Shown here in pieces: positions 10,479 through 19,707 of a stretch of 64,000 nucleotides of DNA. Source of the DNA: Anthracocystis setariae (lineage: Eukaryota > Basidiomycota > Ustilaginomycetes > Ustilaginales > Ustilaginaceae). The stretch spans positions 262,501 to 326,500 of the forward strand of contig CAKMXJ010000016.1 of NCBI GenBank assembly GCA_928724745.1, written 5' to 3'. Both the position numbers and the translations under genes were made by a program. The number at the start of each line of letters is the position of its first letter. Positions within the stretch are counted from its first letter, which is position 1. Below the pieces are notes generated by a model that was not told the origin of the DNA, did no database searches, and saw only the letters and a list, made by a program, of their open reading frames with translations.

Positions 10479-13400
10479 ATGGAACGAACCTGGTCCACCG
10501 ACTCGGTCGCCTCGATACCGGACATGTCGCTGCCTGATCCAACACGTCTACGCAAAGCTGCCCGCAGGCTCTCCAACCAGGCTTCTTTGGAAGGCGCAAG
10601 AGAATGGCGCAAGTCCAAGCCGCTTCAAACCAACGCGACTACAGCTTCAACCAGTGCCAACGTCAACGGCACCAGCAACGCTCAGCCATACCATGCTTCT
10701 AATGCCAAGGCTGGTCCCTCTTCACGTCGAATGAGCCACAACGGAGGCGCTGTCAACCCCGCCCAGCCTTCCCAAGCTGGTGGCATCCGTAGACGCAACA
10801 TCCTCGATTCTGCCGCTACTTCCACTTCCGCTCAGCAGTCAGACTTCGATCACAGACCCAAGCGACTCTCCATGGTCGCTTCATCCCCTGCAGACTCTCC
10901 TTTTCCACCATCCTCTCCCGGTTCCGGCCCCGACGATCCGGTGTGGCGCGCCAACGCCGACGACTTCTCCGATTCTTCCACCGACCGCGGCCCGCGCAGA
11001 CGGCGCTCAGCGACTACAGAGTCCAAAGAAGCGTACTCTGCTGATCCCTCGGCCGACGGTGGCCCCGGCTACGCCTCCAGCAGCGAGGAGCATTCTTCTG
11101 GCTCCGATTACGAGCCATTCGACTGGGACGTCGGACGCAAGAGAAGAAGCACCGATCGTCCTCGATCTGTACCATCCGAAAACTTTCTCGTCAGAGCTCT
11201 TGGAGGTGCCGCAGCTGATGCTGCAGGTGCAGGTCGTGCCACGGCTTCCGTTTCCCCTCCACCTCATCTCGTATTCGGCTCGGCAGGTGACCGACGCTCC
11301 TCTTCTCGTTCCTCCAAGTCCTTGATCAGTCGGAACCGATCTCCCAGGAAGCACACTCACACTCTAGGCTCTGACTCGCATTCGAATGCAAGCACAGCAT
11401 CTCATACAGCAACACGTCCCAGTCGCGAATCCATCCTGTCGCGTGCCATCGGAGCAGCAAGCTCGTTGGCGACCTCGAGCAAACCCATCGCTGCTGCATC
11501 CAAGGGCTCCGGCTCAACTTTAGCAGTTCCGCATCAAGCGAGGTCGAGGAACCACGATGCAAAGACGACCGCAGGTGGAGCCGCGACAAGTTCAGGCTCC
11601 GCATCTCGCACCGCAGTAGCCGCCGACTCCTCGCTGAAGCCAGGCGCAGAGCCCTCGCGGTCGAATTCCAAGTCGACAGGCCATATCAGTCCCAGTGCGG
11701 GCCACCATGCGCAAAGTTCAGCCTCGGCACGGCGCGGTCAGAAGGCGAGCTGGCGACGTCTTCGTGTCAATCCATCCATCGAGGCGATCCTAATGATGTT
11801 GGCGTCTTATGCCGCCTACCATGCTCTCAAGACGCACCACAAGCTCGAAGCACAGAGTCATGCTTCCGAAGTCGGCTTCGTTACCATTGTCAGCACGCTC
11901 TACTTCTTCCTTCGTGATCCGGACGAGCAGGCGGCCATATGGGCCACCGATCACCGCAACTACCGCACTTGTCCTGAAGACGGTGCACTCAATGCGCTTC
12001 TTCTTCCGCCCCTGCTCGCGTGCGCCACCCTGTTCTCCGCCATCCAGGACCAGACTTTGGGCCGTAGCAGCGCAAGAGCCTCCGGAGAGCCGCTTCCCAA
12101 TCCGCCGTGGTTGGTTGAAGGTCCTCCCGTCATTCTCAGCCATGATCGTAGGCTCGCTGGCGGCATGACCACCCTCGTAGTGTCGCGCTATTCGCTCGTC
12201 AGCTTGATGTGCATGACTTCAACCGTGCTCCTTTGCCATCTTCTCGCTACCAAGTGGATCCGTCGACCACACGAGTTTTCAAGGAGCAACTGGGTCAAAT
12301 TGCGCAGCTTTACTGCGTTTGCCTCTGTGATCGCTGGTGCGCTCGAGCTGGTCAAAGATGTGGCCGGTTTCTATGGGGTGCCGCTGTGGTCGAATCTGGC
12401 GCGGTGGGAAGTCATCACCGCCGCCCTGTTCTTCCAGGCGAACCTGTACACCATCTCACGACTTGCACGCAAGAGTTTTACACTAGGAGAGCTGGGCATC
12501 GTAGCTGCCGTCGGAGTGACGCTTACTATGGAGACGCTTCATTTGTTCGTCGCCAAGCTGCTGCCGGTCACCACTCCTTATGTCAAGACATTCCGACGTC
12601 CGACGCCGCTGCTCATCTTTCAGCTGGCTTTGATCGTGGGTACGTTCATGGTTGGATTTTTGCTCTCGCCGCTGCTGTACCTGTCGCGCAATCTTGCGCA
12701 GAAACCGACGCATCGGCTTCGCTGGCCTGACAAGCGAGATCTTCACCGACGGCTGCTGGCTGCGTTCTTCTACCTATTCACGGCCATCTATGTGGTGGGT
12801 GTGTTGGGGATGTGGGTGCGCTGGCTGCTCGTGCGTCGCGATCCGTGGCTGTGGACGCTTTCGTTTATGCTGAAAGGCGCGCATCCTTGGTCGCGCCCCG
12901 TGCTGGTGGCGTACTGGGTGGTGCTCGTCTCGGTCTCGATCTCGTCGTGGCAGGCGGTTGTGGCGAATGCCAAGCATTTCCGTAGTTTGACCAACTCGTA
13001 TGCGCGTCCCCTGCTAGGGTCCAAGCCGGCTAGCGGTGCTGCAGCTGCCGCGTCCCAGTCTGCGGCGCAGGCGCACTTGTACCAGCAACAGCAGCAACAT
13101 AAGAAGCAGCAGCAGCAGCAGCAGCAGCAGCTTGGGAATGCGTCGTCGCCGCCCAGTGTGATGTTGTCGGTGGCGCCACACTCGCATGCGCCCGGAGGCG
13201 TCGAGGTGATCGCGGAAGGCGTGGATGCCGTGATGAGCGACGAGAAGTCGGGCAGTCCGAGGGATGGCGGTACTGGTAATGCTAAAGGTGCAAATGGAAC
13301 CGGGGGAGAACCTAGCAGCGGCGGCGGTGGTGGTGGGTACAGCAAGCGTAGTGGCGTGGGCGTCAACCTGAAGCTCTCCAACCTGAGCGGAAGTGCAACG

Positions 13401-14048
13401 TTGTTGGCCAAGGAGCACAATACGGCGGCGATCAAGAAAGCGTCGCATCTGTCACTGAATGCGCGACGCAAGTTTTTCCACTTCCTGGCGGTGCTACTGT
13501 TCCTACCTGGGATTGCGCTGGACCCTGCTTTGACGCATCTGGCGTTTTCGGTGGCGTTTTCGATCTTCATCTTTGCCGAGTACATCCGCTACTATGCGCT
13601 GTACCCGTTCGGGGCGGCGTTGCATGTGTTCATGTCCGAGTTTCTGGACCACAAGGACTCGGGTCCGGTGATTCTGAGTCACTTTTACCTGCTCACAGGG
13701 TGTGCCGGGCCTTTGTGGTTGGAAGGCGATTCGAGGATTGTGCAGCAGACGGGAGTGTTGGTGTTGGGCGTGGGTGATGCGCTGGCGAGTGTGGTGGGCA
13801 GGAGGTGGGGGAGGACGTATTGGTTTGGCGGCAGCAGTAAGACGGTTGAAGGAACGGCAGCGTTTATTGGGAGTATATTGGTGGCGGCGGTGGGGCTGAG
13901 ATTGGTTGGATGGTGCGAGCAGTTTAGTGTGGCGAGGTATTCGGTGGTGGTGGTAGGGTTGGGTGTGTTGGAGGGGGTTAGCGATCAGCATGATAATTTG
14001 GTACTGCCCATCTTTGCGTATGTCGTCGCCTCGTTGGTTGGGCTGTAA
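10479..14048 (+). CDS. SEC59: Dolichol kinase with long disordered N-terminus
   Basis: Single exon, 1189 residues. The C-terminal 200 residues form the kinase core: LNARRKFFHFLAVLLFLP (about 991), the CTP-kinase motif GDALASVVGRRWGRTYWFGG with KTVEGT (about 1095), and SDQHDNLVLP (about 1168). Several hydrophobic segments begin near residue 430, consistent with the multi-pass ER protein that phosphorylates dolichol with CTP for N-glycosylation, O-mannosylation and GPI anchors. Yeast Sec59 is about 520 residues, so roughly 430 Ser-rich N-terminal residues and an internal loop (about 850-980, with poly-Gln and Gly runs) are extra. The ATG at 10479 is the first in-frame Met. Confidence 0.93.
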   Translation: MERTWSTDSVASIPDMSLPDPTRLRKAARRLSNQASLEGAREWRKSKPLQTNATTASTSANVNGTSNAQPYHASNAKAGPSSRRMSHNGGAVNPAQPSQAGGIRRRNILDSAATSTSAQQSDFDHRPKRLSMVASSPADSPFPPSSPGSGPDDPVWRANADDFSDSSTDRGPRRRRSATTESKEAYSADPSADGGPGYASSSEEHSSGSDYEPFDWDVGRKRRSTDRPRSVPSENFLVRALGGAAADAAGAGRATASVSPPPHLVFGSAGDRRSSSRSSKSLISRNRSPRKHTHTLGSDSHSNASTASHTATRPSRESILSRAIGAASSLATSSKPIAAASKGSGSTLAVPHQARSRNHDAKTTAGGAATSSGSASRTAVAADSSLKPGAEPSRSNSKSTGHISPSAGHHAQSSASARRGQKASWRRLRVNPSIEAILMMLASYAAYHALKTHHKLEAQSHASEVGFVTIVSTLYFFLRDPDEQAAIWATDHRNYRTCPEDGALNALLLPPLLACATLFSAIQDQTLGRSSARASGEPLPNPPWLVEGPPVILSHDRRLAGGMTTLVVSRYSLVSLMCMTSTVLLCHLLATKWIRRPHEFSRSNWVKLRSFTAFASVIAGALELVKDVAGFYGVPLWSNLARWEVITAALFFQANLYTISRLARKSFTLGELGIVAAVGVTLTMETLHLFVAKLLPVTTPYVKTFRRPTPLLIFQLALIVGTFMVGFLLSPLLYLSRNLAQKPTHRLRWPDKRDLHRRLLAAFFYLFTAIYVVGVLGMWVRWLLVRRDPWLWTLSFMLKGAHPWSRPVLVAYWVVLVSVSISSWQAVVANAKHFRSLTNSYARPLLGSKPASGAAAAASQSAAQAHLYQQQQQHKKQQQQQQQQLGNASSPPSVMLSVAPHSHAPGGVEVIAEGVDAVMSDEKSGSPRDGGTGNAKGANGTGGEPSSGGGGGGYSKRSGVGVNLKLSNLSGSATLLAKEHNTAAIKKASHLSLNARRKFFHFLAVLLFLPGIALDPALTHLAFSVAFSIFIFAEYIRYYALYPFGAALHVFMSEFLDHKDSGPVILSHFYLLTGCAGPLWLEGDSRIVQQTGVLVLGVGDALASVVGRRWGRTYWFGGSSKTVEGTAAFIGSILVAAVGLRLVGWCEQFSVARYSVVVVGLGVLEGVSDQHDNLVLPIFAYVVASLVGL

Positions 14049-14205
14049 ATCAAGGTGGCAGTGGGAAGGGAAGAGTTGCTTGTTCGCATGCGTGAAGAGG
14101 GGAGTTTGGGCTGAGGTGATGACGCTAGCTATCATGCGTGACTTTCCCCTTATGTTTTCAACTTGTTACATGGACTGTATTGTACTGTGGTCCCGATGCA
14201 TGGAT

Positions 14206-14224
14206 GTACAGTACAGTACAGTAC
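14206..14224. repeat. Three overlapping GTACAGTAC units (TGTAC pentamer run)
   Basis: GTACAGTAC occurs at 14206, 14211 and 14216 as a short tandem of the pentamer TGTAC/GTACA, about 160 bp past the dolichol kinase stop. The same motif recurs at nine other loci in the window (see findings). Confidence 0.8.
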
Positions 14225-14546
14225 AATAGTTAAAGGATGATGACATGCTTTAAATGCGTTGTAAACGTTGGCATGTCGAAAGAGAGCATTTCTGTTTGGC
14301 AGTAGCCGTCGTGTGCAGTGTGCGCGTCGATACTACAGAGTGTCAACTCGCTCTACTTTTTCATTGGGCATTGGGGGCCAGTGTGAAACCTTGGCTGAAA
14401 AGCGACTCATTGCGCAAAACACACTGGAAGTCAGTCAATCAGGCGGGGGCGGGGGCGGGGGGGGGGTTGTGTTTTGGATTGAGGAGACATACGATTCGGG
14501 GGGATTGTAGTGACAAGACTGGTGAGGTTGGAGGGATACCAGGGAA

Positions 14547-15038
14547 TTATTTGAACTGGACGTTGAGGAGGGCGAACCAATCTTGTGCAGGATTTGGTTG
14601 GATGAACTGTGTGTGCATATTCGCGACTGCACTTTTCGGATTGACGCCTTCCTTGCCCGCAGGAGTGGGAGTGATGCTCAAGTCCATCGACGTCGCCACG
14701 AGCGGGTTTGGAGTTGGTGGCAAACCTCCGCCGTCCACATCTCGACGCTGGTATACACCGTAATCGCGAGGTCCAAGATACACACACGGCAAATGACGAA
14801 AACCATCCTGTCGACAATGCAATTGGATCTCATCCAACATCGTACCTTGATCGCGTCTTTCGATTCGACGCTGTCTAGAGCCAAACGCCTTCCAAACTGC
14901 AGGTAGGCTTGATGAAACTCGAGGTGACCTCGATACACTACCTGAAGGTAATGGCATCCCCCCAACCAGTCCAACCAGAACAGCCACTAGGACAAGCCAT
15001 TTCATCCGATCGACCAAGTTCAAGTGCAAAATTCGCAT
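14547..15038 (-). CDS. Orphan predicted secreted protein
   Basis: Single-exon frame of 163 residues from ATG 15038; a second in-frame ATG at 15005 gives 152. The N-terminus MKWLVLVAVLVGLVGGMPLPSG is a good signal peptide: one Lys, a hydrophobic core, then a Gly/Pro break. The mature part is Arg-rich, has two Cys (LHCRQDGFRHLPCVYLGPRDYG), and shows no family I recognise. A TATATA box lies 132 nt upstream on the same strand. Small secreted orphans are typical smut effector candidates, but nothing here proves that role. It converges with dolichol kinase. Either Met would keep the signal peptide; 15005 gives the more usual short n-region. Confidence 0.6.
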   Translation of the reverse strand: MRILHLNLVDRMKWLVLVAVLVGLVGGMPLPSGSVSRSPRVSSSLPAVWKAFGSRQRRIERRDQGTMLDEIQLHCRQDGFRHLPCVYLGPRDYGVYQRRDVDGGGLPPTPNPLVATSMDLSITPTPAGKEGVNPKSAVANMHTQFIQPNPAQDWFALLNVQFK

Positions 15039-15169
15039 ACTTGTCAACGGATCGCTCGAGGTGAGCTGAGTTTAAGATAAGTGTCCAGAGTTCGAGGATC
15101 AGCTCCAAGGCGAGAGGTTTCTTTTGTTCGTTGACGCAGCACAGTCGAGCTTAGGCGAGGGGAGGGGAA

Positions 15170-15175
15170 TATATA
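15170..15175 (-). promoter_or_regulatory. TATA box of the secreted-protein gene
   Basis: TATATA, in the minus-strand context CCTATATATTCCCC, sits 132 nt upstream of ATG 15038 and fits a core promoter for that gene. Confidence 0.55.
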
Positions 15176-16116
15176 GGTTAAAGTTTTCCATTACTGTCCA
15201 AGCGCCAAGGGTTTGTCCCAATTGACCCAATACAATACAGGAAAGGGGGGAGGAGGGTGGTTGAGTGGGAGGTCAATGGTGTGTTGATGAAGTCGGGTTT
15301 ATGGTAGTTGCTGCGACCCAATCCAGAGGGACGAACGCAAGTGGTTCGGATGAGTGGGTGAGTGGGCCGTATGAACTCGTCTGCTCTAAGTATCGCATCG
15401 CCCCCTAGCCATGCTGAACACGTCAGAGAGTGGGGACGTGGGAAAGCGAGTGGGCTACTAAACCTAGGTACAGTACACTACCTCGTCATGAATTCTTGCG
15501 TATTCACAGGATGAACTTCTCCCACCCAGCGTGCGAAGCCCCTCCCCACCCCGCTCGTGACCACACCGAACTCCGACCAACATGTGGATAGAGGTCCGAT
15601 TCACCACCGGCCGCTGAGAGATGCCGGTCCGCACAGCCGCTCAATCAAAAGGCAATGCCGCAACACCGGTGGTATGAATGTGCAAGCGAGGTGGGGTGGG
15701 TGGGTTGTAGCAGCTGCCGTGGTTGCTTGCCGTGGTTGACGCCGCCGAAACGGCCCACCTTCAGCCAGCCGAAGGCAGTCCCCCTTGCCGTCTCGTCCAA
15801 AGGCTTCTCCTTGAAGCGAAGAAGGAGGGAGTGCATTTTCGATGGTTCCAAAAGGCTGTTTCTGTTGCAGATGATACCGTAGATGGCGTCGATGGTTACT
15901 GATTGATTGATTGATTGATTGGTTGATTGCGGTAGTGATACATTTGATGCAGGACATGTCGTGGTATGTTCAAGGAACGTTATCGTTGCACCTCGTGCTT
16001 GTTTTTGATGTCAAAGTGTAGCGATGTTGAGATTTGGGCTGTGGTAGAAGCGGCTGCCGATAAGGAACAAGTGGGTATGGTCGGCAGTGATGCAGCGAGT
16101 CGTAGTTGGTGCAGGC
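15176..16116. other. Intergenic upstream of the secreted-protein gene and downstream of SmD2
   Basis: About 0.94 kb without a supported gene. It holds a GTACAGTAC motif at 15468-15476 and a GATT tetranucleotide repeat at 15901-15929. Short frames here have no recognisable domain. Confidence 0.5.
15901..15929. repeat. (GATT)n tetranucleotide repeat
   Basis: Five perfect GATT units are followed by an imperfect GGTTGATTG. It lies in intergenic sequence about 190 bp beyond the SmD2 stop codon. Confidence 0.8.
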
Positions 16117-16574
16117 TTAGGCGGTGTTTCGGAGGACGAGCACGACCGAGTCACCACGGAGGAACATTTTGGAGATGAAACGGTCCTTGTTGACAGGCTT
16201 CTTGGCTTTACCCTTTGGTACTTCGGTCCACATCTCCTTGACGTTCTCGAGCACCATGTTGGAATGGCGGTCGAACGCTTTGACTCGTGCGAGCAGCTTC
16301 TTGTTGTTGCGAAGCGCGATGAGGATCTGGGTGTGGTTGCGGACGGATTGTTGAAGAACAGAGAGTGGCCCTTGCGAGATCTCGTATTGCTCGAGTTCGC
16401 GGATTTGCGATTGGTCCAATTCGGACTTGGGGACGTTGACGTATTGGCTGCAGGACGTAGGGAGGAAGAGATGGCGGGAAGGATCAAGATAGAAGAGGAT
16501 GCACGGGTCAGCTTTCTGTTTGCGGATCATTTGAGCCTGGGCATGCATCATTTGCGAGTGGGTACTTACCTCAT
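16117..16574 (-). CDS. SMD2: Small nuclear ribonucleoprotein Sm D2
   Basis: Two exons, 16570-16574 and 16117-16447 on the minus strand, give 111 residues. The first coding exon is just ATGAG; the GTAAGT donor and CTGCAG acceptor then give [13 protein letters not shown]. The Sm fold follows, with [44 protein letters not shown], and [21 protein letters not shown]. These are the Sm1 and Sm2 motifs of SmD2, a member of the heptameric ring on U1, U2, U4 and U5 snRNAs. It ends RNTA, slightly shorter than the animal tail. It diverges from the GluRS gene. The splice model restores a Met exactly where the family begins. Confidence 0.93.
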
Positions 16575-16876
16575 TGTGAATCCAATCTAGGAACAAAGGA
16601 TTGCGAACGTCGGAGAGAAGCCAGTGTAGTGGTATGGTGGAGGTGGAAGAAGATCGAAATGGCCAACAAACATCCAGAAAGTTGCGTTGTGAGCTGAAAT
16701 TCGATCGGTTCCGACTCGTGCATTCAATCATCATTCAGATTGGCTCGACTGCGCATTGGCTTGACTCGAATTTGAATGTTATGCAATTGAGCCAATTCTC
16801 ACCCGAATCTGCTCTCAATCAATTCTCAGACTCGAACGCAGATGTCGCTTTGGCTTTTCTTCTCAAAATCAAAATC

Positions 16877-16901
16877 AAAAAAAAAAAAAAAAAAAAAAAA
16901 A
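16877..16901. repeat. A25 homopolymer in the SmD2/GluRS divergent promoter
   Basis: Twenty-five consecutive A residues about 150 bp upstream of the GluRS start codon. Such dA:dT tracts often exclude nucleosomes in fungal promoters; that role here is inferred. Confidence 0.75.
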
Positions 16902-17050
16902 GCATTTCCACTCTGCAACACTCTCTCAGTGCGGCGTGCATTGTTAATTGATACCAGCTTGCCAAACGCAGTCAACATTGCGCTCTTGCCTCCACCATCA
17001 ATCCATATCATCTTGATCATTGGAGCACAGTGACTGCCATATCATCAGTC

Positions 17051-19573
17051 ATGGCCACTCCTACGCTCAAGCTCGACCCACAGGCAAAGGTCGCACCCCT
17101 TGCGCCCATCGCCCTTGCCAAACTTATCAACGCTGCTGACCCCGCTCAATCCATCACTCTCACCTTCGACGACGGCACCAACCCCTCTCTCCTCCTGCCT
17201 CGTGCCAATCCCGTCGAGGGCTACCTTCACATCATCCGTGAGCTCGCCTCCCACTACGCCAGCCTTGGCCTTTCCGGCGCAGATAAGGACCAGAGTGCGC
17301 AGGTCAACCTCTACGTCAGCCAGGGCGACAACCTCGCTCTTGCCAATTTCCAGACCGCCACTGCCATCGCTGACGACCTCGACCAGCACCTCGCTCTCCG
17401 CACCTTCCTCGTCGGCCACTCCATCACCGCTGCCGATGTTGCCGTCTGGGCCGCTGTTCGAACCAGCTCACCCGTGATTGGGCTCGTCAGGAAGGGTCTT
17501 CACAAGCATCTCCAGCGATGGTTCAACCACATCGACTCGCTTCCCGCCATCTCCGATGCTACCCTTCAGCTCGCCGATGCCAAGGCCGAAAAGTTCAAGA
17601 ACAAGAAGACCGCTGCCGGCTTCGACCTCTTCCTCAAGGATGCTGAGCAAGGCAAGGTCGTCACTCGTTTCCCTCCCGAGCCTTCAGGTTACCTTCACGT
17701 CGGTCACGTCAAAGCCGCTATTCTCAACCAGTACTTTGCCCGCCAGTACAACGGCAAGCTCATCGTCCGATTCGATGACACCAACCCTAGCAAGGAAAAG
17801 GACGAGTACGAGCAGTCCATCGTCGAGGATCTCGTGCTTCTCGGCATCAAGGGCGACGTGATCACTCACACCTCGGACTACTTTGACGTCCTTTACAAGT
17901 ACGCCATTCAGATGATCCAGCAGGGCAAGGCCTACGCCGATGACACCGTACAGGAGCAGATGCGTGCCGAGCGTATGGATGGCATCCCTTCCAAGCGCCG
18001 TGATGCCTCCATCGAGGACAACATGGCTCGCTTCGCCGACATGTCCACCGGCTCTGCTGAGGGTCGCAAGTGGTGTCTGCGTGCCAAGATCTCCTACGAT
18101 AACCCCAACAAGGCCATGCGTGACCCCGTCATCTACCGCTGCAATCCCGACGTATCGCATCACCGCACCGGTACCACCTGGAAAGTGTACCCCACCTACG
18201 ACTTTGCCTGCCCCATCGTCGACTCGATCGAGGGTGTCACTCACGCTCTGCGTACCAACGAATACCGTGACCGCAACCCCCAGAACGAGTGGATGCTCCA
18301 AGCTCTCAACCTGCGCAAGGTCGAGATCTGGGACTTTGGTCGTCTCAACTTTGTCTACACCCTTCTCAGCAAGCGTAAGCTTCAGTGGTTCGTTGACAAT
18401 GGCGTCGTCACCGGCTGGGATGACCCGCGTTTCCCCACGGTCCGCGGTATTCGTAGGAGGGGTATGACCATCGAGGCCATCCAGGAGTTCATCCTCTCTC
18501 AAGGTCCCTCGCAGCAGGTCATCAACATGGAGTGGGACAGCATCTGGACCATCAACAAGCGCCACCTCGACCCCATCGTACCTCGTTACGTCGCGCTCGA
18601 CAAGGAGGGCATCGTCAAGGTCACCGTCAAGGGCGTCGACAAGCGTCACACCAAGCAGATGCCACGACACAAGAAGAACCCGGATCTTGGAGACAAGACC
18701 ACCGTGTACGATGACGTGGTTTACGTCGAGCAGGTGGATGCGCGCTCCTTCGCTCAGGGTGAGGAGGTCACCTTTATGGATTGGGGCAACGTCATCGTCG
18801 ACACAAAGCACACCGACGCAGCTGGCAACGTGCTCTCCATCGACGCCACCGCCAATCTGGATGGTGACTTTAAGAAGACCAAGAAGAAGATCACCTGGCT
18901 CGCACCCTCTGGTGATGACTTCCCGCTGCACGAGGTGGATTTGCTCGACTTTGACTATCTGATTACCAAGAAGAAGCTCGAGGAGGAGGACAACTTTGCC
19001 GACTTTGTCACGCCCAACTCGGTGTTCAGCTCGGTAGCGCTTTCGGATCACAACATTGGCTCGCTCAACGAGGGTGCGGCGATCCAGTTTGAGCGCAAGG
19101 GTTACTACATTCTCGACAAGAAGGTGGGCAAGAACGGCAAGCCGGAGTTCATCAAGATTCCGGACGGCAAGCAGGCGAGTTCGGCGAGTAAGGTGGCGCC
19201 GGATGCGGATACTGAGGCGAAGAAGGCGGCAGCCGCCAAGGTCAGGGCGGAGAAGGCTGCGGCTAAGGCGAAGAAGGAACAGGAAAAGGCGGAGAAGAAG
19301 CAGAAAAAGGCCCTCGAGAGGGGTGATGGTGTCGAGTTCGTCGCTGGCAAGGTCGGTGCGGTTGTAGCAGCTGCAACCGCCGGTCTTGCAGGTGCAATTG
19401 CTGAAAGGAAGGAGGCCAAGGTTGAGCAAGCAAGCACCAAAGCAAGTGCTCACTTCCCAGAGATTATCGATACGGGTAAGGGCAAAATCAACATGTACGA
19501 CGCTCCCGTTATCACAACCAACATTCCCACCCCCGTCAACACAAAAATGTACCACATGCATAAGATCCTCTAA
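17051..19573 (+). CDS. GUS1: Cytosolic glutamyl-tRNA synthetase (GluRS)
   Basis: Single exon, 840 residues. A GST-like N-terminal domain occupies about residues 1-190, as in eukaryotic GluRS that binds Arc1-type cofactors. The class I catalytic core starts at VVTRFPPEPSGYLHVGHVKAA (HIGH motif near 210) with IVRFDDTNPSKE. The KMSKS variant is LLSKRKLQWF near 438. An anticodon-binding beta-barrel follows. The enzyme charges tRNA-Glu in the cytosol. Beyond the usual end, a Lys/Ala-rich helix (about 720-755), an Ala/Val/Gly segment and a tail ending MYHMHKIL add about 110 residues. ATG 17051 is the first Met; the frame upstream has no other ATG. Confidence 0.95.
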   Translation: MATPTLKLDPQAKVAPLAPIALAKLINAADPAQSITLTFDDGTNPSLLLPRANPVEGYLHIIRELASHYASLGLSGADKDQSAQVNLYVSQGDNLALANFQTATAIADDLDQHLALRTFLVGHSITAADVAVWAAVRTSSPVIGLVRKGLHKHLQRWFNHIDSLPAISDATLQLADAKAEKFKNKKTAAGFDLFLKDAEQGKVVTRFPPEPSGYLHVGHVKAAILNQYFARQYNGKLIVRFDDTNPSKEKDEYEQSIVEDLVLLGIKGDVITHTSDYFDVLYKYAIQMIQQGKAYADDTVQEQMRAERMDGIPSKRRDASIEDNMARFADMSTGSAEGRKWCLRAKISYDNPNKAMRDPVIYRCNPDVSHHRTGTTWKVYPTYDFACPIVDSIEGVTHALRTNEYRDRNPQNEWMLQALNLRKVEIWDFGRLNFVYTLLSKRKLQWFVDNGVVTGWDDPRFPTVRGIRRRGMTIEAIQEFILSQGPSQQVINMEWDSIWTINKRHLDPIVPRYVALDKEGIVKVTVKGVDKRHTKQMPRHKKNPDLGDKTTVYDDVVYVEQVDARSFAQGEEVTFMDWGNVIVDTKHTDAAGNVLSIDATANLDGDFKKTKKKITWLAPSGDDFPLHEVDLLDFDYLITKKKLEEEDNFADFVTPNSVFSSVALSDHNIGSLNEGAAIQFERKGYYILDKKVGKNGKPEFIKIPDGKQASSASKVAPDADTEAKKAAAAKVRAEKAAAKAKKEQEKAEKKQKKALERGDGVEFVAGKVGAVVAAATAGLAGAIAERKEAKVEQASTKASAHFPEIIDTGKGKINMYDAPVITTNIPTPVNTKMYHMHKIL

Positions 19574-19604
19574 ACTTCCCACTCTCTCAGACGCACAGAC
19601 ACAT

Positions 19605-19626
19605 ACACACACACACACACACACAC
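19605..19626. repeat. (CA)n dinucleotide repeat
   Basis: About eleven CA units just after the GluRS stop, followed by A-rich sequence near 19661-19684. It lies in the convergent gap with the HERP-like gene. Confidence 0.8.
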
Positions 19627-19707
19627 TTGTAAACGAGCCGATCAAACTTTGTCTTGCTACGAAAAAAAAAATTAAAAAAAAAAATGGGTGTGCTGCAGAT
19701 AAAAGTG

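Noticed and set aside
14254..14763. 169-codon plus-strand frame
   Set aside because: Overlaps the better supported secreted protein on the other strand and includes a poly-G tract.
17684..19645. 653-codon open frame on the minus strand
   Set aside because: Exactly antisense to GluRS; composition is the mirror of its codon bias and no domain is recognisable.
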